From Streptococcus sp. 29896 (GTDB lineage: Bacteria; Bacillota; Bacilli; Lactobacillales; Streptococcaceae), in contig NZ_CP118733.1 in the NCBI RefSeq assembly GCF_032594915.1, positions 1,426,001 to 1,490,000 of the forward strand: 64,000 nt of DNA, in the 5' to 3' direction. How positions within the stretch are numbered: position 1 is the first letter of the stretch; every line of letters starts with the position of its first letter. Below the pieces are notes generated by a model. It ran no database searches. It saw only the letters and a program-made list of their open reading frames with translations, and was not told the origin of the DNA. Below are positions 37,372 through 45,061 of this stretch, in pieces. Both the position numbers and the translations under genes were made by a program.

Positions 37372-38688
37372 TTATTTAATGGTTGCATTTGCTTGCTCTG
37401 TAAATTCTTTCAAAGCAGGCTCAGCTTCTTTTTCGCCATTTGATACAGCTTGCAACATTGGGAACCAAAGTGTTCTCATTTCAGCAAAACCGTCAATGGT
37501 GTTGTAGTATGGAGAGTAGTATTGAGTCCACTCTTCAATCATTGCCATGCGCTCATCATCATAGAGTGCTCCAAATGATGTGCGAACTGGGAAGGCACCT
37601 GTACGAACAACGTTCTTAGGACCCCATTCAGCATCATCAGCGATGAACTGGATGAATTTCTTAGCTGCCGCTACGCGTGCTTCGTCGCCATTGTTGAAGA
37701 CTGCAAATCCGTTTACAAGGTACTCAAGGGCTGCCTTGCCATCTTCAGATGGGAATGGTACTTCAAGCACTTCTACTTTAGATGCTTCTAACAATTGTCC
37801 TTGGATACCATTTTGCGCGGGACCCCAAAGGATGGTGTAAGATGTTTGGCCATTTGCAAAGTTTTGGATGTCGTCGCCACCTGCATATTGTGAGCCATTC
37901 ATCATGTAGCCGTCTTTAATCCAGCCAGCTGCCTTATCTAAGGCTTTGATCATTTGTTCTGAGTCAGTTGTATATTTGGTTACACCTTCGTCAGTGATGC
38001 TTCCGCTGTAGAGGTTTGCCAAGAAGGCACGAGTACCTTGGTCACCACCTTGACCGTTAGAGAAGAGGGACCCAGGGTTATAACCCTTGTCTTTCAAAGC
38101 TTTGATAACTTTTTCAAAGTCGTCAGTTGTCCAGCCGTCTTTGACAAGATCAAGCACACCTGCGTCTTTCAACATCGCTTTGTTAAAGGCCATGTAGAAA
38201 GGTGCAGAGCTGAGTGGGTACATATAGGCAGTATCACCAGCTTTAGATGCTTGAATAATGTTTTGGTTGGCTACATCTTTGACAAAATCATCTGTGAAGA
38301 GGTCATTCAACTCAGCCAATTTACCATTTTTTCCGTAAGTGATGATACGTCCTGGTGCGTCAAAGAGGACATCTGGAGCAGTTCCTGCTTCAATAGCAGT
38401 TGTAATTTTTTCAGGACCAGATGTAAAGTCGATGGTTTCGAGTTTTACAGTGATATCTGGGTTTGCTTCCTCAAAAGCAGCAATAATTTTTTGCTCATAG
38501 GTACCAACACCATCTTCTGTATTTTCTTGGGTGAAGACTGGGAAGGCCCACCATGTAATTTCTGTCTTCTCTGTGCTTGCAGCCTCAGATGAAGACGTTG
38601 CAGTCGAGTCACTAGAGCTTGATCCACAAGCTGCCAGCGATAGAACCGCAGCACCTGCCAACAATGAATGGATGATTTTTTTCATCAT
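37372..38688 (-). CDS. Sugar-binding lipoprotein of ABC transporter (sialic-acid importer)
   Basis: A 438-residue extracellular solute-binding protein of family 1. Lipoprotein signal [20 protein letters not shown] with lipobox LAAC places it on the outer face of the membrane, followed by a Ser-rich linker. Two adjacent ATG codons exist; the second (38685) has better spacing from GGAG. Context with nanE/nanA/nanK makes sialic acid the likely ligand, as for SatA-type proteins. Confidence 0.92.
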   Translation of the reverse strand: MMKKIIHSLLAGAAVLSLAACGSSSSDSTATSSSEAASTEKTEITWWAFPVFTQENTEDGVGTYEQKIIAAFEEANPDITVKLETIDFTSGPEKITTAIEAGTAPDVLFDAPGRIITYGKNGKLAELNDLFTDDFVKDVANQNIIQASKAGDTAYMYPLSSAPFYMAFNKAMLKDAGVLDLVKDGWTTDDFEKVIKALKDKGYNPGSLFSNGQGGDQGTRAFLANLYSGSITDEGVTKYTTDSEQMIKALDKAAGWIKDGYMMNGSQYAGGDDIQNFANGQTSYTILWGPAQNGIQGQLLEASKVEVLEVPFPSEDGKAALEYLVNGFAVFNNGDEARVAAAKKFIQFIADDAEWGPKNVVRTGAFPVRTSFGALYDDERMAMIEEWTQYYSPYYNTIDGFAEMRTLWFPMLQAVSNGEKEAEPALKEFTEQANATIK

Positions 38689-38762
38689 TCTTCTCCTTTT
38701 TCTTTTTTTGTTTCCCTATTGGGAATGATTTGATACCACATTAAAGTAGGGATAACTGTTGA

Positions 38763-39461
38763 TCAATCAAGGGCACGAATGAAACGCTCAGCAATTTCTT
38801 TAGGACGGGTGATCGCACCACCGACGACAATCCCAGCCACCCCTAAATCATTGATAAGTCTTGCTTCTGCTGGATAATGAATCTTACCTTCCGCAATGAC
38901 ATCAATTCCTTTTTTAACGAGCTGATCAATCAGCTCAATATCTGGACCTGCTTCCTGACGGCTGTAAGAGGTGTAGCCTGACAAGGTCGTCCCAACAAAA
39001 TCAATTCCAGCTTCATGGGCTACTAAGCCTTCCTCATAGGTAGAGATGTCTGCCATGAAAAGTTGATCTGGATATTTTTCTCGAATTTGATGAATGAAGT
39101 CTTGAATCTCCAAGCCATCATAGCGCTCACGTTTGGTGCAATCCAAGGCGATAACCGCAATATCTAGGGCTGCCAGTTCATCGATTTCCTTCATCGTTGC
39201 GGTGATAAAAGGCTCCTGCGGCGGATAATCCCGCTTGATAATGCCAATAATCGGCAACTGGGTTACTTCTTTTATCTCCTGGATATCTCGCACACTGTTG
39301 GCCCGAATACCAACCGCACCTGCTTCTTCTGCTGCTCGTACCAAGAGGGGGATGACACCACCTTCTTCTCGATAGAGAGGCTCGCCTGGCAAGGCTTGAC
39401 AGGAAACAATAATACCGTTTTTAATTTGTTTCTTTAATTCTTCCTTGCTGATCTTTGTCAT
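38763..39461 (-). CDS. nanE: N-acetylmannosamine-6-phosphate 2-epimerase
   Basis: A 232-residue TIM-barrel enzyme converting ManNAc-6-P to GlcNAc-6-P, the step that feeds amino-sugar catabolism. Recognised by [13 protein letters not shown] at the N-terminus, GIIKRDYP, and VAEGKIHYP / [11 protein letters not shown] near the end. Start ATG 39461 with AAGGAG seven bases upstream. First gene of the nan operon. Confidence 0.95.
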   Translation of the reverse strand: MTKISKEELKKQIKNGIIVSCQALPGEPLYREEGGVIPLLVRAAEEAGAVGIRANSVRDIQEIKEVTQLPIIGIIKRDYPPQEPFITATMKEIDELAALDIAVIALDCTKRERYDGLEIQDFIHQIREKYPDQLFMADISTYEEGLVAHEAGIDFVGTTLSGYTSYSRQEAGPDIELIDQLVKKGIDVIAEGKIHYPAEARLINDLGVAGIVVGGAITRPKEIAERFIRALD

Positions 39462-39497
39462 TCTTTCACTCCTTTTTATTTGTGTTGCAACAGTCAA

Positions 39498-39545
39498 AGA
39501 TAGCGCTTACATTAATTATTATATTGTATTATCTAATTTTTTCAA
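39498..39545 (-). promoter_or_regulatory. nan operon promoter with cre box at the transcription start
   Basis: Minus strand: -35 TTGAAA (39540-39545), 16-base spacer, -10 TATAAT (39518-39523). TGTAAGCGCTATCT (39498-39511) matches the cre consensus at every position and covers the expected start site, so CcpA should block transcription when good sugars are present. Confidence 0.85.
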
Positions 39546-39600
39546 GACTTATTTTCAATTTAGAATGTAATTTCCAAAAAACTTTATATACTAACTTTTC

Positions 39601-39645
39601 TAAAACTAGTTTCAGAATTCAGACGATTTTCCAGAACTAGTTTTA
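39601..39645. promoter_or_regulatory. Pair of AACTAGTT palindromes upstream of the nan promoter
   Basis: TAAAACTAGTTTC (39601-39613) and GAACTAGTTTTA (39634-39645) are inverted copies; each contains the palindrome AACTAGTT. Their centres are 31 bases apart, about three helix turns, so a dimeric regulator could bind both on one face. The nan regulator is the obvious candidate. Confidence 0.5.
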
Positions 39646-39647
39646 CA

Positions 39648-39688
39648 GCAATAAAAAATCAGTCAGAGCCAAGTCTAACTGATTTTTT
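39648..39688. terminator. Terminator of the AhpD-like gene
   Basis: AAATCAGT...ACTGATTT stem with inner pairs; T-run on both strands. Confidence 0.8.
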
Positions 39689-39701
39689 TCAATACACTAT
39701 C

Positions 39702-40259
39702 TTATAACGCATATGGTTGCAATTCTGGATTAATCGGTGTATTAATTAAATTATTGGCATAATTACACAAAGTCGCTAGGCTAACACCAAGTACCACATC
39801 TAAGGCACTCTCAGCTGTATAGCCAGCTTGGAAGAATTCCTCGAGCAACCGGTCCCCAACCTTACCTTTTTCTTGAATTACCGCTAGGGTAAAATGAGCT
39901 AGGGTATCCAATTTTTCATCCGTGTCAATCGGCGTCCCTTGACGGAGAGCCTGTAAAATCTCATCAGGCATTTTAATTTGCTTGATAGAGATAGCTGTAT
40001 GCCCCGCTACACAGAAGCCACATCCATTAGCAACCGCTGCTGTGATTTGCACAACTTCACGTTCAGCCGGTGTCAGGCTGTTGCGGCGGTTTATTCCTCC
40101 GACAGTCTGATAAGTTTCCAAAGCGGCTGGAGAATTAGCCAGAAGTCCAATTAAGTTTGGAATGTAGCCGCCATTATTTTTCTTGACCGTTTCCAAATTT
40201 TCTCTCAAATCAGGTCTAACAGTATCCAAGGTATGAATAGGGAAAATTGCTTGTGTCAT
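39702..40259 (-). CDS. AhpD-like/carboxymuconolactone decarboxylase family protein
   Basis: A 185-residue helical protein of the AhpD superfamily with the redox motif CGFC in ANGCGFCVAGHTA, the CxxC...H arrangement of alkylhydroperoxidase-like enzymes. Probably a thiol peroxidase-like or disulfide reductase activity; substrate unknown. Start at ATG 40259, six bases after GGAG; the ATG four codons upstream overlaps that site. Monocistronic. Confidence 0.88.
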   Translation of the reverse strand: MTQAIFPIHTLDTVRPDLRENLETVKKNNGGYIPNLIGLLANSPAALETYQTVGGINRRNSLTPAEREVVQITAAVANGCGFCVAGHTAISIKQIKMPDEILQALRQGTPIDTDEKLDTLAHFTLAVIQEKGKVGDRLLEEFFQAGYTAESALDVVLGVSLATLCNYANNLINTPINPELQPYAL

Positions 40260-40402
40260 AGGAAACTCCATTTCATGCTTTTTTACATCAAGTCATCAAT
40301 CTTGACTTCCATGATATAGCACTATCCTATCATACCTCTAAAAGGTTTGCTAATATATTTTAACTATCATTCCAATAAAGAAAAACTATAATTTATTGTT
40401 TC

Positions 40403-42142
40403 CTAAACCCTAGATTGTATGTCATGCATCTGGGCGTAGACACCGCCCTGCTCAATCAGGTCCTCATGTCTGCCACGCTCGATGATGCGGCCTTGGTCCA
40501 AGACCAAAATCTGATCTGCATTTTGAATGGTTGAGAGGCGGTGAGCGATGATAAAGGTGGTCCGCCCTTCCTTAACTACTTCCATAGCGTGCTGGATAAT
40601 CTCTTCTGTCTCCGTATCGATATGGGAAGTCGCCTCGTCCAGTATCAAGATTTTTGGATCGGAGTAAAGGGTGCGGGCAAAGGCAATCAGCTGCCGCTCA
40701 CCGCTAGAGAAGGCGGCACCTTTTTCGACAACGGGCTCATCCATGCCTTTTTCTAATCGAGCCAGCATAGGTCCTGCACCAACTTTTTCAAGCGACTGGG
40801 CAATCTTCTCCCTATCCGCTTCTTCCTCGTTCATGGCTACGTTGCTGGCGATTGTGCCGGTGAAGAGATACGGATCTTGTAGGACAATCCCCATATGACT
40901 ACGCAGGCTTTCCCTTGAATAGTCACGGATGTTTTTCCCGTCAATCAAAACCCGACCTTCCTGAGGATCGTAGAAACGATAGAGGAGGTTCATAATGGAC
41001 GACTTGCCAGAGCCTGTGTGGCCGACCAGGGCAATGGTTTCTCCCTTGTCTGCCTGAATGACAATGTCCTTGAGAATAGGCTTGCCAGCTTCATAGGCAA
41101 AGGTGACCTGGTCAAAGACCACCTGACCGTCCGTCACTGTCAACTCAGTACTGCTATCTGGCTCTGTTTCTTCTTCCAAGAGGCCCTTGACCCGCTTACC
41201 TGTTTCTAAGGAACGCAGGAGGTTGGGGAATTGCTGAACGAGGGCACCGAGGGCGATAAAGACCCCTTCAATATAGTTGATATAGACGAAGAGGCGACCT
41301 GGTGATAGGTCCGACTGGCCCTTGAGGAATTGGTAGCCCACAATGGTCAAAATCCCTGTGATGACCAGATATTTCAAGAACTCGGTCAAGTTCCAAGTCG
41401 CAATGGACTGGGCCCAGATAATCTTGTTATCTGCCCGTCGCATCTTGTCTGCCGTCGCTTCAAACTCCTCCATAACCCGCTGTTCCTGACCAAAAAGCTG
41501 AATCAGGCTAGCACCATTCATGGTTTCATTGACCTGGGTATTGACATCGCTTCTGGCATCATAGAAGTCCTTCATCGGCTTATCAGTCATCTTCTTATAA
41601 GCATACTGAATCCCGATATAGAGGGGAATCAGCAAGAGAAGGACAAAGCCTAAGGTCGCATTCATATAGAAAAGAATGCCATAGGTGAAGATCAGGCGGA
41701 CAATGTTGTTAAAAGCATAGACTAAAGTCCCATAAAACTGGGTCCGCAAGGTCTCCGTATCATTGACAATTCGTGTGGCAATCTTACCTGCTGGCTTATC
41801 ATCAAAGTAGGAAATCGGCAGCCGCTGCATGACATCGTAGGCTCGATTTCGCAACTGCTCCGCTATACCGTTGGCACAGAACATGAGCAGACGCATAGAA
41901 GCATAGAAACCAAGGGCACCAAAGGCATTCATGAGCATATAAACGCCCAATTCCCTCAGAAAGACAGCCTGATCCAAGGTCGTTCCCTTACTGATTGCTG
42001 TCAGAGGACCGTCAATCAAGCCCTGCAAGATCAGGGGTGCAAAGCGGACCAGGGTTGAGGCCAGCAGATAAACAGCCACCGCCGCCAGAAAGAGCCACTT
42101 GACCCGCTTGATTTCTTTTAATAAATAACCGATAACGCTCAT
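40403..42142 (-). CDS. Multidrug ABC exporter, subunit with the intact catalytic site (BmrD/LmrD-like)
   Basis: A 579-residue half-transporter: six membrane helices (~1-310) then an ATPase with Walker A GHTGSGKS, Walker B LILDEATSHID containing the catalytic Glu, and switch His in IIAHR. The signature is changed from LSGGQ to FSSGERQ. It starts inside the end of the upstream half-transporter gene (ATGA-type overlap). The pair has the one-good-one-poor ATP site pattern of heterodimeric drug exporters such as BmrCD and LmrCD. Drug range not predictable. Confidence 0.9.
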   Translation of the reverse strand: MSVIGYLLKEIKRVKWLFLAAVAVYLLASTLVRFAPLILQGLIDGPLTAISKGTTLDQAVFLRELGVYMLMNAFGALGFYASMRLLMFCANGIAEQLRNRAYDVMQRLPISYFDDKPAGKIATRIVNDTETLRTQFYGTLVYAFNNIVRLIFTYGILFYMNATLGFVLLLLIPLYIGIQYAYKKMTDKPMKDFYDARSDVNTQVNETMNGASLIQLFGQEQRVMEEFEATADKMRRADNKIIWAQSIATWNLTEFLKYLVITGILTIVGYQFLKGQSDLSPGRLFVYINYIEGVFIALGALVQQFPNLLRSLETGKRVKGLLEEETEPDSSTELTVTDGQVVFDQVTFAYEAGKPILKDIVIQADKGETIALVGHTGSGKSSIMNLLYRFYDPQEGRVLIDGKNIRDYSRESLRSHMGIVLQDPYLFTGTIASNVAMNEEEADREKIAQSLEKVGAGPMLARLEKGMDEPVVEKGAAFSSGERQLIAFARTLYSDPKILILDEATSHIDTETEEIIQHAMEVVKEGRTTFIIAHRLSTIQNADQILVLDQGRIIERGRHEDLIEQGGVYAQMHDIQSRV

Positions 42143-43869
42143 TCTTCCCCTCCTTCCTGACTTTGTTGGCGTTGGTATTGTTCATAGTACCAGCCCTCTT
42201 GTGCAAGCAAGTCGGCCGGCCGCCCTTCCTCGACGATCCGTCCCTCATCCAAGACCAGCACCCAGTCCGCATGGTTGACAGCAGACAGGCGGTGGGTCAC
42301 GATGACATTGGTCTTGCCCGCACGCTCTTTTTGAATATTTTGGATAATCTGGCGTTCTGTTCGAGCATCAACTGCCGACAGAGAATCGTCCAGAATCAGC
42401 AAGTCTGGCTCTCGCAGGAAAGCACGGGCAATGGAAATCCGTTGCTTCTGACCGCCAGAAATGGACACGCCCCGCTCACCAATCATGGTTTCTAGACCGT
42501 CACTCATCCGCTCCAAGTCCTTGGTAAAGGCTGCTGTGGCAATAGCTTGTTCAATGTCCTCAGGACTGCTATCCAACTTGCCCAGAGCAATGTTTTCGCC
42601 CACAGACTTGGAAAAGAGGATATGCTCTTGGGGAACGTAGCCGATTTTTTCCTCGATCGAAGCACGTTCTATCTCTAAAACTGGTTGACCGTTGATGACA
42701 AATTCTCCCTGGCCGACTGGATACTGACGGAGCAGCTGACGGACCAAGGTGGTCTTGCCTGAGCCGGTCTTTCCAACGATACCAACTGTCTGACCAGCCG
42801 TCAGAGTCCAGTTAATGTCTGAAATGCTGGCCCGTTCTGCCTGTGGATAGCTAAAGCTGTAATCCTTGAAAGTAATGCTAGCCAGCTCTGCTATTGCCCT
42901 AGAGCCGTCCACCTCCAAGTCGTCCCCTGTGTCAATGAGTTCCTGCAACTTCTCAAAGGAGGTCTTGCCTGTCTGGTAAACCAGAATGAAATCGGCAAGG
43001 GTCCAGAAGGGCTCCAGGAGAGAGCTGACATAGAGCTGGAGGGCGATGACCTGACCAAGACTGAGGTCTCCATTTTGCAGGGCCTGGGCTCCTAAGAGGA
43101 GGACCGCCGCATTGGACAAGGCCAGAAAGACCGTTGCTAGCGGATTATAGAGAGACTGGAGGGAGGTGATGCGGTTACCACCTTGGGCCAGTCGTCTGGT
43201 TTTTTCTTGGAACTTGGCCTCCTGACTAGCCTTTTTGCTATAAGCTCGAGTCACGCGAATGCCCTCGACCACTTCCAAGACTTCGGTATTGAGCGCCGCT
43301 ACAGCATCACGGTTTTCCTCAATGGCTTGGTCCTGCTTGCGACCGATAAAGAAGATACAAACCGTCATGGCCAGCATGGGCAAAATTGCCCAGAAGGAAA
43401 TCTTCCAGTCAATCAGAAACATGGTCGGAATGATAAAGGCCAGCATACCACCTGAATAGACCACAATCATGAGGCCGTAGCCCACCATTTCCATAAGCCC
43501 GTCCACATCCGTTGAAAAACGGGTCATGATGTCACCTGAGCGGAATTTTTCATAGAAAGGGGTCCGCATGACCACCATTTTACGAAAGGCCCGCTGCTGC
43601 ATCTCAAACTTGAAGTTGACCGAAGCCTGAAAGAGCTTGAGATGCCAAATAAATGCCATAGCATAGTTGAGCAAGGTCACCAAGAAAAGCACGGTCATGT
43701 CCTGCACCAAGCGAGACTCTGTCAGTCCCTGACTGGCTAAGGTATCCACCATCCGCTGAATAATCTGAGTCGGTACCAAGAGCGTGGCATCGTAAATAAT
43801 CAAGGTCACAGCAACCAACAAGTAGAGCCACTTGTGTTGCTTGACATAGTCAAAAATTAATCGAAACAT
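42139..43869 (-). CDS. Multidrug ABC exporter, subunit with degenerate catalytic residue (BmrC/LmrC-like)
   Basis: A 576-residue half-transporter: six helices then ATPase with Walker A GKTGSGKT, signature ISGGQKQR, and Walker B LLILDDSLSAVD at ~490, where Asp replaces the catalytic Glu. This substitution marks the BmrC/LmrC-type partner of heterodimeric exporters. First structural gene of the operon, 146 bases after a short leader ORF and with a terminator between, which indicates control by transcription attenuation. No MarR/SatR-type repressor gene is adjacent, which argues against this being the S. suis SatAB pump. Confidence 0.9.
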   Translation of the reverse strand: MFRLIFDYVKQHKWLYLLVAVTLIIYDATLLVPTQIIQRMVDTLASQGLTESRLVQDMTVLFLVTLLNYAMAFIWHLKLFQASVNFKFEMQQRAFRKMVVMRTPFYEKFRSGDIMTRFSTDVDGLMEMVGYGLMIVVYSGGMLAFIIPTMFLIDWKISFWAILPMLAMTVCIFFIGRKQDQAIEENRDAVAALNTEVLEVVEGIRVTRAYSKKASQEAKFQEKTRRLAQGGNRITSLQSLYNPLATVFLALSNAAVLLLGAQALQNGDLSLGQVIALQLYVSSLLEPFWTLADFILVYQTGKTSFEKLQELIDTGDDLEVDGSRAIAELASITFKDYSFSYPQAERASISDINWTLTAGQTVGIVGKTGSGKTTLVRQLLRQYPVGQGEFVINGQPVLEIERASIEEKIGYVPQEHILFSKSVGENIALGKLDSSPEDIEQAIATAAFTKDLERMSDGLETMIGERGVSISGGQKQRISIARAFLREPDLLILDDSLSAVDARTERQIIQNIQKERAGKTNVIVTHRLSAVNHADWVLVLDEGRIVEEGRPADLLAQEGWYYEQYQRQQSQEGGEE

Positions 43870-43958
43870 ATAATCTCCTTCTCCTTTTATCCTTTCTTCA
43901 CCAAGAATTTCCTAGTCCCAAGCCTCGCAATCCTCAAATAAATAAGCCCAAGACACAC

Positions 43959-43991
43959 AAAAAAGCCGAGACAGAATACACTCCGTCCCGG
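43959..43991 (-). terminator. Intrinsic terminator inside the exporter leader (attenuator)
   Basis: Minus strand CCGGGACGGAG-TGTA-TTCTGTCTCGG, 11 pairs including three G-T, followed by C and six T. It lies between the leader ORF and the first exporter gene, so it must be bypassed for the pump to be made. Confidence 0.85.
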
Positions 43992-44015
43992 GCCCCTCAA
44001 GTCCACAAAAAGAAA

Positions 44016-44087
44016 CTAAGGTCTTGGCTTAGAAAGGAGAGTCTGGTAATGCAATACAGTAGTTGTCAAACTTACGAATGTATTCAT
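44016..44087 (-). CDS. 23-codon leader peptide upstream of the ABC exporter
   Basis: MNTFVSLTTTVLHYQTLLSK followed by PRP and a stop; too short for usual gene calls. It has an ideal ribosome site, AAAGGAG, six bases before ATG 44087, and begins 32 bases after the -10 box. Rich in Thr and Leu. Position before a terminator and a drug exporter recalls bmrB of the bmrBCD operon in B. subtilis, where ribosome stalling on the leader by antibiotics allows read-through. Role here is inferred. Confidence 0.65.
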   Translation of the reverse strand: MNTFVSLTTTVLHYQTLLSKPRP

Positions 44088-44125
44088 GATGTTCTCCTTT
44101 CATTTCTAGTTATTACCTTGCTCCT

Positions 44126-44153
44126 ATTCTAACATACTGAAACCATCTGTCAA
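44126..44153 (-). promoter_or_regulatory. Promoter of the leader-exporter operon
   Basis: Minus strand: -35 TTGACA (44148-44153), 16-base spacer, -10 TAGAAT (44126-44131) extended by TG. Predicted 5' leader of about 250 bases. The remaining bases 44154-44314 show nothing I can assign. Confidence 0.8.
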
Positions 44154-44314
44154 GCTATTTTTCCATTTTTAGAAAACTTTGTTTTATCAAACTATCTCAA
44201 CTCCCATTCGCCCACATCCGACCAACTTTCTACCTTTGCTAAATAGGAACCATCCTATCAGCTACATCAAGAGGAATATTTTTATAAATTTCTGGAAAAC
44301 TGGTTGGTAAAATA

Positions 44315-44346
44315 AAAACAAACCCCCTTGTTTAGCAAGGGGTTTT
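44315..44346 (-). terminator. Terminator of tRNA-Thr
   Basis: Minus strand AACCCCTTG-CTAAA-CAAGGGGGTT followed by TGTTTTT. Confidence 0.8.
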
Positions 44347-44358
44347 GACGTTATACTA

Positions 44359-44431
44359 TGCTAGTTGCCGGGATTGAACCGGCGACCTCATCCTTACCAT
44401 GGATGCGCTCTACCGACTGAGCTAAACCAGC
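44359..44431 (-). tRNA. tRNA-Thr (anticodon GGT)
   Basis: 73 bases folding into a full cloverleaf. Acceptor GCTGGTT/AACTAGC with one G-T pair and discriminator A; D arm TAGCTCAGTCGGTAGAGC; anticodon stem CATCC/GGATG with loop ATGGTAA, giving anticodon GGT (Thr, codon ACC); T arm GCCGG-TTCAATC-CCGGC. The CCA end is not encoded. Transcribed alone with its own terminator. Confidence 0.96.
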
Positions 44432-44524
44432 AGTACTTTTATATTCTAACAAATCATATTCAGACTTGTCAATACCCAATTCAGATATTTTCAATAGAAA
44501 GTTGCCAGTTTATCCTAGAATTTT

Positions 44525-44553
44525 CTGACATTTTTAATAGTTTGTGATATAAT
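44525..44553 (+). promoter_or_regulatory. Promoter of the feo operon
   Basis: -35 CTGACA (44525-44530), 17-base spacer, -10 TATAAT (44548-44553) extended by TG. No clear Fur box seen. Confidence 0.65.
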
Positions 44554-44587
44554 GAACATAGTTTAGTGACAGAAAAGGAATGAAACG

Positions 44588-45061
44588 ATGGATTTTACAG
44601 ACTTACAAGTTGGCTCATCCTATCGGCTAGTGGGCATGCATTTCTCGGATAGCCTCAGTAAACACCTGCAACAACTGGGTTTTCTAGTGGGACAGGATAT
44701 TCGGATTATTTCCAAGACAAAGGCCAATATCATTGTGCAAGTCAAGGCTAGCCGTTTGGCTTTGGACAAGGATTTGATGGAGGGGATGAACTTGGTGGCT
44801 AGCCCCAGCCAAAAAAGCCTCATCCCCCTCTCTCAGGTTGCCATAGGTAGTCAGGTTATTTTGGAGCAGATCTGTGCAACGGGTGCCCTTAAGAGACGCT
44901 TGATGGACATGGGATTGACCAAAGGAACAGCAATCTATCTTAAAAAACTGGCGCCTTTAGGGGACCCTCTTGAAATTACCATTCGTGGTTATCAACTCAG
45001 TCTGCGTAAGTCAGAAGCCCAGCTTCTCTTTGTCTCCCTACAAGATGAGGTTTTTGAATGA
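44588..45061 (+). CDS. feoA: Ferrous iron transport protein A, two fused FeoA domains
   Basis: A 157-residue cytoplasmic protein made of two SH3-like FeoA domains in tandem, about 5-75 (VGSSYRLVGM ... MNLVAS) and 80-155 (VAIGSQVILEQI ... LRKSEAQLLFVSL); most FeoA proteins have one. It modulates FeoB in Fe(II) uptake. Ribosome site AAAAGGAATG precedes ATG 44588; the end overlaps the feoB start by four bases (ATGA). Confidence 0.92.
   Translation: MDFTDLQVGSSYRLVGMHFSDSLSKHLQQLGFLVGQDIRIISKTKANIIVQVKASRLALDKDLMEGMNLVASPSQKSLIPLSQVAIGSQVILEQICATGALKRRLMDMGLTKGTAIYLKKLAPLGDPLEITIRGYQLSLRKSEAQLLFVSLQDEVFE

Noticed and set aside
40403-43869. Naming the exporter satAB or patAB
   Set aside because: Heterodimer type fits, but no MarR-type satR is adjacent and I cannot align sequences; the leader/attenuator layout is closer to bmrBCD.
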